Source: Rachicladosporium sp. CCFEE 5018 (lineage: Eukaryota > Ascomycota > Dothideomycetes > Cladosporiales > Cladosporiaceae). From it: 17,582 bases of DNA. The stretch lies in the NCBI GenBank assembly GCA_002077045.2, contig KZ111143.1, forward strand, positions 803,143 to 820,724, given 5' to 3'. The translations under genes were made by a program, and so were the position numbers. This document shows, piece by piece, positions 10,334-17,582 of the stretch (its first letter is position 1; every line of letters starts with the position of its first letter). The notes beneath the pieces are model-generated. The model was not told the DNA's origin, searched no databases, and saw only the letters and a program-made list of their open reading frames with translations.

Positions 10334-10916
10334 TTAGATACCCTTGATCGCCACTGTCCTCTCACTCTCCAGCTTCTCCTTATTCCGATCCTTATCTTGC
10401 TGCTTGCAAGCCTCCAGACCTGCGCATGCATGACTCTCCAACATGCGGTGCTTGCCGCAGAAGTGCCCTTGGCAGAACCCGCAATCTCCTACGATTCGCT
10501 GCGCAGCGTCCTTGCACTCCTTGAAGTTGCACCGGATCTTTTTGGGCGCGCCGCCTCGCATGGGCAGTGCAAGGTGTATTGTGCTCTCGTGCGAAACGTT
10601 GTATGTAGACATTTGCGCGGACTGGCGGCTGAGATGCGTGCCTGTGTGGACGAGGCGGAGTTCGCTTTCTGGCATGTTCGTGCGGAGGGCGATTAGCGAG
10701 CGGAAGGTAGACACAGTCGTTGATTGCGGTATCGTCATGGAGAAAGCTATGGGATGATTAGCTTGACGTTATCATAGAAGATAGCCACGGATACTCACTG
10801 TCGCCTGCGAGGTTCTTGACGAAGATCTGCATCGTCTCCTCGGGTTCGGCGGAGGAGGCGCGGAGGGCGAGAGATGAGGCGGCAGAGGAGATACTGGAGA
10901 TGCTGTTCGAACGCAT
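10334..10916 (-). CDS. Ubiquitin-like/AN1-type zinc finger fusion protein
   Basis: Two exons, 10916-10799 and 10746-10334, with a 52-nt intron (GTGAGT..ATAG) encode 176 aa. After a 28-residue Ser/Ala-rich leader, residues 29-105 are a ubiquitin-like domain starting MQIFVKNLAGDTF and ending in ALPMRGG. Residues 112-147 form an AN1 zinc finger with all eight ligands: C112, C117, C128, C131, C136, H139, H145, C147. A charged helical tail (DKDRNKEKLESER) follows. The order Ubl then AN1 matches the ZFAND4/Xenopus An1 ubiquitin-like fusion type; AN1 proteins commonly link ubiquitin, proteasome or Cdc48 functions and stress responses. Equivalents of ubiquitin K48 and K63 are Thr and His, so it should not form those chains. 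A Pro replaces Arg at position 72 of ubiquitin. Start ATG 10916 (GCCATCATGC) is the first in frame, but Met29 is an alternative start giving exact ubiquitin-like length. Confidence 0.88.
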
Positions 10917-11972
10917 GATGGCGGTTTCTTGGATGGTTGCTGTGGTGGGCTGTTTGGTGCGCTGATCGGAGGTTGTGGAAGTGGTGAAGGTGACTCTAAG
11001 GATGACGAATGTGATGAGTCGTGCCAGGATAGGCTTCTATGATAAGGCTCCCAAGGGTCCAGGTCTTGGTATTGAGGATGAGGACTGCGTGGTTCTCAGG
11101 AGTGAGGATGATACAGGGAGGGTGATCGGTTCAGGTGAGATGTAAAGGGTGGTAAGTGATTGGTGAATGATTGATTGGTGTCGCACGAGTTGTCCTCGGT
11201 CGCATGCTTCCAGGCGCAGCAGCTGCTGATTATGTGAGAGCATGTCATAACGGATGCATCCCGCGGTCTGGTGGCGCCGTGTGGTGTCTTTAGTTGCTGA
11301 CACTTAGATCCAATGCACATTCATCAATTAATCATTATCATTCACACTCAGATTCAAGATACCGACGAAGGCAATTCTTTCGCGCCTCATCATCCAAAAG
11401 CTGGCTCATGGGTGTTACGAATGGGGTGACGCTGAGACTCGGATCCCTCGCATCACGCCCTTGCTGTGCCCGAAGTCAGACTGTCTCACCCCAGCCGGCA
11501 TCCTCTCAACCGGGAGAGATCAAGTACTACAGTGAACTAATATCATGTCGCCAAGTAAGAACTATGTCGCCCTCGGCAGTGTGCAGCGCGACCAATGTTG
11601 TTACTGCGGCCATCCCATGAGCCGCAAGGACGCTGAGACTTACGGAGCAGTGGCATTGTGACTCACAAAGATGTTTTATCAAGCACATCAGATTGCCGAT
11701 CATGTTTGAGATCACGTCTCGAGGCGAATATGAATTCTTGACTTCTGGCCAGGCCCGACATCCCACGGATGGGTGAACATTATTCCCAGCAACACGGTCA
11801 TCACTCGGTCGAGCAGAGACGTAGGCGCTGACCGGACAACACGACTGCTGCTGCTTGCGCGATCGCCTTTGGCGAGTGCATGAGTGCGACGTACCCCACG
11901 TTGGAGCGAGTGCACACGAGGACCGCCCGTTCGCCTTGAGCGAATCGTCCTGTTCACGCTAGCAGACATTAC

Positions 11973-12125
11973 CTCTGTGCCTAGCTCATCGAGCGATTCG
12001 AACATAGACAACATGACCTCGCTGATGGGATCGTCCTGCGCGACGTTCAAGACCTCAAAAGCCCTTTGCGAAGTACAGGCTGTTGCACGCTCGCTCACAG
12101 CAGCTGCGGCCAGGTCTGCCCGAGT
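11973..12125 (-). other. Isolated exon-like segment (possible gene relic)
   Basis: This 51-codon stretch is preceded by a good fungal acceptor (branch-like CTTGAC, then ACGTAG) and followed by a donor-like GTAATG. It reads as Asp/Glu/Val-rich probable helix (e.g. DPISEVMLSMFESLDELGTE) with codons ending mostly in G or C. A second coding-like stretch lies at 11527-11745 (e.g. SPRDVISNMIGNLMCLIKHL). I could not join the two, or any start codon, with introns of the local 50-70 nt size, so a decayed gene or chance are both possible. Confidence 0.2.
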
Positions 12126-13581
12126 CTACGTGTCAAGCTTGCGGTATACTCCGTCAGTATATCTAGCCCTCAGTAGGCGCGCATTGAAAAGCGTGATGAT
12201 GGCGTGCTAAGTTATTGCTGAGTTTGCGAAGATATGTCCTTGTCAAGGTCGTGCGGCGAAGCTTTCCTGCACTGATTGCTCGCCTCGGAATCACACGCAT
12301 GTATACCATCCTGAGTTCCTCAACGACCAGGCTACGTCGTGGTCCAGACTGTGTGCTGCAGCAACCTTGATGACGAGAAGTCGATCATCGATTGCCTTTC
12401 AGCACGTGTCGCATGCGATGGTATGGTTCCAGGCTTTTCCAATATTCCAATGCTCGCTGGCATTTGCAATCGCCAGAAGGTTGCGTCTAACGATGAATTC
12501 CAGCGATCCAGCCTCCTTGAGCTGGAGTCGAGAAACGCTCGCGGTTACAAGTACAGCGAATCAGATCCTTCGTGGCACACTGAACGACATATGTCTGCAC
12601 TTGATCGAAGTTACTCTAGACTATACGTGAAACTGTGTGTAGCCTACAGCTAGCGCATGCACAATGCCGAGAGAAGCTCATGCATTAAGGTAGGTTTGGG
12701 TTTACCGGCTCGTGGAGATCCCCGCCGCTGATGATGAAGGCGGCGCTTTCTCCGCACTTTCGACCTTTTGCTGCAGCATCATCATCCGTACCGCGCCAAT
12801 GCAGAGCGTATGTCTCGTACAGCCTTCTGCCGAACGACGCGACGTCAGATACAGGGCGCTGGCTTGAAAGTGGTCCGTCTGACCAGCGCTCACTGACGAA
12901 CATTTGTGGTTGTTCAACTGCCGCACGAAGTATCGTGCACGAATGCCTGATAATTACATTTGTCTGCAATAACGATCACCATAAGACCTCATCGGCTATG
13001 ACTACCATGTTTAGAGGTCATCAGTGCATTCGACGTGCACACTGCCACAAACTAGTCACTTGCGCCCATGTACCCGGTACCCGGTATTAGTACCTTCGTA
13101 CTGCATCGCTGAGCACTCGTTATCGCGTGCCGAGTACGTTACGCTGGGGTGGCCTCCGGCAAGTGTACTGTATGTCGCTGTGAAGCACGAGTACCGACGG
13201 CTTACCACCACCAACCAAAGTACCGAAACAGCACTTTTCATGCACGTTGCTATGGCTGACGTCGTTTGAAGCCGACCAAAGTTTACGCCGCCACCAGAAC
13301 ATCGAAGTGCAGAACGATGATGATCCTTAAGGTTGCAACCGGGGTGCGGGGTGAGGTGTGCTTCGAAGACCGCTACAGGTGACTCGCGGCCAGGAACTTA
13401 CCCAAGTGGGAATTCCCAGTGGGTTCGTCATACTAAGTTGGCACTGGCGCCGCCGATCACTTTTCGACGCTGGTAAAAAGCCGAGGCCTCCTCGGTGTCA
13501 ATGCACTGTACCAAACGCTGGACGAATGGGAAAGCAGGCACTTTCCACAAGTCAGCACGATGACAAGGCCTGCGGTTGGGC

Positions 13582-13588
13582 TATATGA
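13582..13588 (+). promoter_or_regulatory. TATA element of the peroxidase gene
   Basis: TATATGA sits 75 to 81 nt before ATG 13663, the spacing expected for a fungal TATA promoter with a short leader. The start codon itself has a near-ideal context (ACCGCCACCATG), suggesting efficient translation. Confidence 0.5.
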
Positions 13589-13662
13589 TGGCAGTCTGTT
13601 CATTCTGGACAGATTTCTGACTCCTCACCCCAATCTCCCCGGATCTCAGTATCACCGCCACC

Positions 13663-15023
13663 ATGAAGACCTCCACCGCAGCATTGAGCCTTGCGCTCTA
13701 CGCTCAGGGCATCTATGCCTTCCCTCGTGCCATGTACGACACCGCGGAGCACTTTGCGGCTTTGCAAAAGCGTGCAGGACCCCAAGGAGGCGCTCCTTTG
13801 CCACTCGTTCCACCACCGTTTGACCCGGCTCTGCAATACGTCAGTAACCAGGGACAGTACAAGGTAAGCACATATCATCTCTATTGATCAACGAGAACAG
13901 ATACTGATATGCGATCCAGTTCGTTCCTCCCGGTCCTCTCGACGAGCGCGGACCCTGCCCCGGTCTAAATGCTCTGGCCAACCACAACTACCTGCCACAC
14001 AATGGCATTGCCACGATCCAGCAATTCGTTGATGCGACCAACAAGGGCTTCGGCATGTCTCGTGACCTGAGTACCTTCCTCGCCGTCTACGGTGCGATCG
14101 TCGACGGCACAGGAACAGGATGGTCCATTCGGGGCACACCGCACACTGGTATCTCGGGCAGCCACGGCAACTACGAGACCGACTCGTCGCCCTGCAGAGG
14201 TGACTTGAACCAGTGGGGCAGCAACACCGATTTGCAGATCACTCAATTCAAGCGCCTGTATGCTCTCCAGCCTAACGCTGCCACTGCCAACTACAATCTC
14301 GATGTGCTCCGCACATTCCGCACCCAACGCCTGACCGAGTCCATCAACAAGAATCCGTATTTCTCTTACGGACCCTTCACCGGTATTGCGGTCTCCCAGG
14401 CCGCGTTCACCTTCATCTACCGCTTTATGGCGAATAAGTCTTCCGAGTACCCCGAGGGTCGTCTTGATAAGGCTACGCTCAAGTCATTCATGTCCATCCA
14501 AGGTGACGACAACAACCTTAAGTGGGTTCCCGGCAACGAGCAGTTCCCCGACTACTTCTACAAACGCCACCCGACTGATGAGTACTCCATCCCGTACTTC
14601 CAGAGCGACATCGTGTATTTTGCTCAGGCTGACCCCCGCATTCTGAGTAAGCTTCAATTCACGTGAGAGCACAGGAGTTCCAGCTGACCATAACTCCCAG
14701 TCCCCGGCTGCAACAACGGCAAGGTCAATACCTACAGCGCCCTCGATCCCGGTACATTGTCCAACGGCGCCTACACTGCACAGCAAGCTGCTGCAAACCC
14801 AGTGTGCTTCGCGTCGGCATTCGCAAAGGCCGAGGCGACGGCTTTCACTGGCCTGTCGACTTCCCAGCTCGCTCCCCTATTCTCCGCACTAGACTCGGCG
14901 ACGGGGGGCTTGAACTGCAAGGCTATCGGATCGGTCAATCAGACCGCCCTTGCTGCCTGCCCCGGCTTCCCCTTCTACGGTGGGCCAAATGGTCCCGTAG
15001 CGCCGGGCGCTATCCAGAACTAG
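13663..15023 (+). CDS. Secreted heme-thiolate peroxidase (chloroperoxidase family)
   Basis: Three exons, 13663-13863, 13920-14646 and 14701-15023, with 56- and 54-nt introns (GTAAGC..CAG in both) give 416 aa. Residues 1-19 are a signal peptide (cleavage near IYA-FP). A Lys-Arg at 36-37 could be a propeptide site. The PCP motif GPCPGLNALANHNYLPHNG (78-96) provides the heme-ligating Cys80, defining the Peroxidase_2 (chloroperoxidase/unspecific peroxygenase) family, which uses hydrogen peroxide for halogenation, oxidation or oxygen transfer. The classical distal EHD or EGD motif is not evident. Instead there is HGNYETDSSPCRGDL (149-163), as in a fungal subgroup that reads SSP.R.DL..G, so the acid-base residue (perhaps E153 or D155) is uncertain. 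Extra cysteines in the C-terminal exon may form a disulfide. It stands alone, next to no obvious biosynthetic genes; substrate unknown. Confidence 0.9.
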
Positions 15024-15666
15024 GGATGATGAGCACGGTGCATAGCACGCCTCACAGTGCGCGTAGCAAGGGAAAAGACTTGTCTGCAATGTCTTCTGTG
15101 GATGATCATGGAGAGGATGCAATATGCGACGATGCTCTTGAAAAGAAAAGTGTCAACTTACGATAGTTTTTGTATAACGGCAATGCCTTCATCAACTTAT
15201 CATCACAACTGCCGCGCTCTTGACAATGATGTGGACGACTGAACGGGATGTCGGGCGGATCCATTATGCACGCTTTTCAAGGTGCGGGTCGAGACTCATC
15301 TGCACGTCTCAACGTGCCGATGACAGGAGTGCGCACCCGACAGCTCTGCAGACGCGCGCATGCTTATAGCGACGACTTTAAAACACCGACGATGATCACA
15401 TTGAGTCTTACACGACTTGACGAGGGTGCAAAGGCATCGCTGACCTCTGTATTGATATGACTAGAGTCATTTGTGGAGAGCCTTCGGCACAAGTGATGGT
15501 GCCACTATCGCCCCAGTGCCCGGACGTAGGTGACCCGACGACGGCTGTCAGACGCCAGTAATAAGCGACGTCAACCGGCGAAGTAAGGTTCGCTTACATC
15601 GTGCAGCTGTTCAGACTCAGGATGTGCTAGCCCTTCGTGCAGGCTGGCAGGCACTCGTAGTCCGAT
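15024..15666. other. Intergenic region between convergent genes
   Basis: This 643-bp gap holds the 3' ends of the peroxidase (+) and GRASP (-) genes. The AT-rich run at 15140-15180 could serve peroxidase polyadenylation. No gene, RNA structure or repeat is supported. Confidence 0.55.
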
Positions 15667-16659
15667 TCAGTCACCTGCTTTGGGCGGTCCTTTGGGCGGC
15701 GGAGGCAGGCTGTTCCCCGGCTTGGGCGTCGTAGCACCATCAGCTTCTCGACTCTTCTGCTCGCCCTCCTTGAAGTAGTCATCAAAGCCTGCTGGTGGTG
15801 GATGATGGGCTCTAGCTTTCTTCGCTTTGCCCACGGGTGGCGCGCCAGAGCTGGGTGGTGGAGGTGTCGGACTGGCAAATGGCATGTTCGCTGGGACGAG
15901 AAAGTCCGCAGCTGGCTGATCAGTACCTTCTGGTGACTTGCGAGTGCTATGTTGGTCTGCTGCATCTGCTACACCAGTGTCGAACAACGTCTCCCCTGGC
16001 GCTTGAGGTGGCTCTGTCAGAGACGCAGGTACGCGGTGCAGCGCTCCATAGCCCAGTACACATCCCAATGCACCCTCGCCGCCCCAATTCTTTGCAGGCG
16101 TGATGGTGACCAGCCGCGTAACATCGTACTCGTGGTTGTATACGAATAGTCTCAATGGCCGCTCAGTGAACTCCTCCACCAACTCTCCAAGACCCGCATC
16201 ACCCGTCAACAGACCCTCAGGCGATCCGATTACATAGTCACTATACGGCAGCAGTCCAGCCACGTCTGCAGGCGAGTTTGGCATGACATCCAGTATGTGC
16301 CATACGTCCTCCACCACATTCAATGGCGTCCACTGCAACTGCACTCCAAGTCCCTGGTCGTGCGATACGCTCGCATAGATCTCTCTGATCACCTGACCCT
16401 TCGCGCTGTACACGCCCAGGCTGATCGTCGTGCCTGCGCAGTTCTTGACTTCTGTCGCAAAGAGATTTGGGTCTGCGGAGTCGATCGTCCGCCCATTGAT
16501 GCCAATCACAAAGTCGAACCAGGGCTCCAAAGCGAGGTCGGTATTGACATTGCGCAAGACCTGGAAGCCATATGCGCCTGATGAGGAGGGTTTTTGGGCG
16601 GAAGGGTCAGCGTCGAGACGGGATATGAAGCGATTGAGAGCCCCGAACATGTTGGCCAT
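15667..16659 (-). CDS. grh1: GRASP family Golgi reassembly-stacking protein (Grh1-like)
   Basis: A single exon of 330 codons with no intron needed. Two PDZ-like GRASP domains lie at about residues 29-115 (GAYGFQVLRN, EPWFDFVIGINGR, NCAGTTISLGVYSAKG) and 120-212 (VWHILDVMPNSPADVAGLLP, DYVIGSPEGLLTG, RLFVYNHEYDVTRLVTI, WGGEGALGC, GALHRVP). A Pro/Ser-rich tail ends in two short polyproline runs. GRASP proteins act on the cytosolic face of early Golgi and ER exit sites in tethering and unconventional secretion; the yeast relative is Grh1. Start 16659 (MANMFGALNRF) is the first Met near the conserved FGALNRFISRLD helix. Met at 16650 is equally plausible, and upstream in-frame ATGs at 16752 and 16779 would add 31-40 residues not expected in the family. 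There is no Gly2, so no myristoylation; an acetylated amphipathic N-terminus, as in Grh1, is likely. Confidence 0.9.
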   Translation of the reverse strand: MANMFGALNRFISRLDADPSAQKPSSSGAYGFQVLRNVNTDLALEPWFDFVIGINGRTIDSADPNLFATEVKNCAGTTISLGVYSAKGQVIREIYASVSHDQGLGVQLQWTPLNVVEDVWHILDVMPNSPADVAGLLPYSDYVIGSPEGLLTGDAGLGELVEEFTERPLRLFVYNHEYDVTRLVTITPAKNWGGEGALGCVLGYGALHRVPASLTEPPQAPGETLFDTGVADAADQHSTRKSPEGTDQPAADFLVPANMPFASPTPPPPSSGAPPVGKAKKARAHHPPPAGFDDYFKEGEQKSREADGATTPKPGNSLPPPPKGPPKAGD

Positions 16660-17032
16660 ATTGATTGGTTTGTTGACAGTGCTCGAAACGGGATATGCAG
16701 TCTTTGAATTCCAACGTCGTCTTCGCAGCTCTTTCGTGTCCAGCGCGCTCATGGGTGAGGAGCGCGTGCAGTGGAGCATGACTCGTATAGCCTCAAGTGA
16801 TCCCAATGGAGCTTTCCGTTAGCCTCGCCGACTGGCCGACTTCACTGCTCCAGAGGCGCATGTGCAACTTTCCAGCATGCGACAAAATTACCTCAACTTC
16901 TCAGTCCATCACGCAACCCCAAACAATCTCGGACTATCGCAGGACGGCTTATAGATTGTCGCTCGTCATTCGCGTCCAGTTTCGTCCGCTCAAACCCATC
17001 ATCGAACACTCCATTTCTTCCGGCGTTCTGAC
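16660..17032. promoter_or_regulatory. Shared divergent promoter region, GRASP and Tgs1
   Basis: Only 373 bp separate the two start codons, so both promoters must lie here. A CCAAT box is present on the plus strand at 16803-16807. No TATA box is clear for either gene, as is common for housekeeping genes. Confidence 0.5.
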
Positions 17033-17582
17033 ATGGCGACGGACGAATCCGCCGAAGACATACCGGCAGGCGTGCACCACTTTGACACTGCTGAGGATGT
17101 GCCATTCGAGATATCCAAATATTGGCATCAGCGAAAGAGTATCTTTTCAAGATACGATGAGGGTATTTGGATGACCGATGATCTGTGGTTTGGTGTCACG
17201 CCGGAGCCTGTTGCAAAGTAAGTTGGTTCCTGTTCCTGGCTGTGAAGCCAAGCCAAGACTTGAGATGAAGTTCAACCAATAACATCTCGTAGGAAGATTT
17301 CATCAGACATCGCAAGCGCGCCTGCTTCAAAGAGAATACTAATCGATGCATTCGCCGGAGCTGGTGGGAACACCATCCAGTTCGCTCTGTCTGGACGATG
17401 GAACCAGATCTTCGCAGTCGAGAAGGATGCGACCGTGCTTGCTTGCGCAAAGCACAATGCTGAGATCTATGGCGTCGCGAACAAGATTGTCTGGATTCAC
17501 GGCGATGTCTTCGATGTGTTGGCGAAGAAGCTCAAGTTTCAGTTGAAGAACGCAGTGATCTTTGGAAGCCCACCATGGGGAG
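17033..17582 (+). CDS. TGS1: Trimethylguanosine synthase Tgs1 (C-terminus beyond window)
   Basis: Exon 1 is 17033-17217; a 75-nt intron (GTAAGT..CGTAG) spans 17218-17292; exon 2 runs from 17293 past the window edge. 158 residues are visible. Tgs1 transfers methyl groups from S-adenosylmethionine to the N2 of m7G caps, making the 2,2,7-trimethylguanosine cap of snRNAs and snoRNAs. Family features: KYWHQRKSIFSRYDEGIWMT (29-48) upstream of GVTPEPVA, the SAM-binding motif I DAFAGAGGNTIQFA (80-93), an acidic motif II residue in AVEKD, and the catalytic motif SPPWG at 154-158, whose Trp stacks on the cap guanine. The N-terminus is short, as in fungal Tgs1, which lacks the long extension of animal forms. 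Phase at the intron (AA|G) restores a Lys. The remaining C-terminal methyltransferase segment lies outside. Confidence 0.92.

Larger units (their letters stand above)
10917..13662. other. Large gene-poor interval
   Basis: About 2.7 kb between two divergent genes, with the promoter of each at its ends. Open frames up to about 128 codons exist on both strands, but no domain could be recognised. The best candidate for real coding sequence is the exon-like segment at 11973-12125, listed separately. Short direct copies such as two acccggt units at about 13075 are the only repeats noticed. Confidence 0.5.

Noticed and set aside
12339..12969. Several 80-105 codon frames on both strands
   Set aside because: Mutually overlapping frames on both strands all look equally plausible, which is what chance gives; none has splice partners or a domain.
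13070..13092. Small direct repeat/palindrome (acccggt twice, GGTACC)
   Set aside because: Too short and isolated to call a functional site; chance is sufficient.
1..17582. Biosynthetic gene cluster around the peroxidase and MFS transporter
   Set aside because: They lie about 6.6 kb apart with a ubiquitin-like/AN1 gene and an orphan between them, and there is no synthase, P450 or cluster regulator in the window.

Overview
The window looks like nuclear DNA of a filamentous ascomycete (Pezizomycotina, probably a dothideomycete; the class is inferred, not proven). Genes are broken by many short introns of 51-73 nt with GT..AG ends. The proteins belong to eukaryotic and fungal families, including Ldb17/Dip1 (SPIN90), GRASP/Grh1, Tgs1, a fungal heme-thiolate peroxidase and an MCT-like MFS transporter. 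No operons, CRISPR arrays, rRNA, tRNA or intact transposons were seen.

Layout, left to right. 1-1300 (-): 5' end of a secreted Ser/Thr/Pro/Gly/Tyr-rich protein with a signal peptide and Kex2-like site, running off the left edge. 2789-4534 (-): Ldb17/SPIN90-type actin regulator, six exons. 5107-7018 (-): monocarboxylate-type MFS transporter, six exons. 8837-9837 (-): unrecognised 269-aa protein with an acidic, Ser-rich N-terminal half, rebuilt from four exons. 10334-10916 (-): ubiquitin-like/AN1 zinc-finger fusion, two exons. 13663-15023 (+): secreted chloroperoxidase-family protein, three exons. 15667-16659 (-): GRASP protein, apparently without introns. 17033-17582 (+): 5' part of trimethylguanosine synthase Tgs1, running off the right edge.

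The genes do not form a pathway. They are a typical mix of housekeeping functions (actin assembly in endocytosis, Golgi/unconventional secretion, RNA cap hypermethylation, ubiquitin-related) and lineage-variable ones (secreted repeat protein, secreted peroxidase, carboxylate transporter, orphan). GRASP and Tgs1 are divergent across 373 bp and may share a promoter. GRASP and the peroxidase converge. Four gaps longer than about 500 bp hold no gene I can support; the largest is 10917-13662, where one isolated exon-like segment (11973-12125) may be a gene relic.

Splice sites, frames and coordinates were derived by hand from the sequence. Family names rest on recognised motifs, not on a database search. 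I found no convincing new multi-gene system. The most unusual items are the ubiquitin-like/AN1 fusion with an intact Gly-Gly, the orphan gene whose only simple reading needs a 60-nt in-frame intron ending at a TAG, and the peroxidase with a non-classical distal motif.
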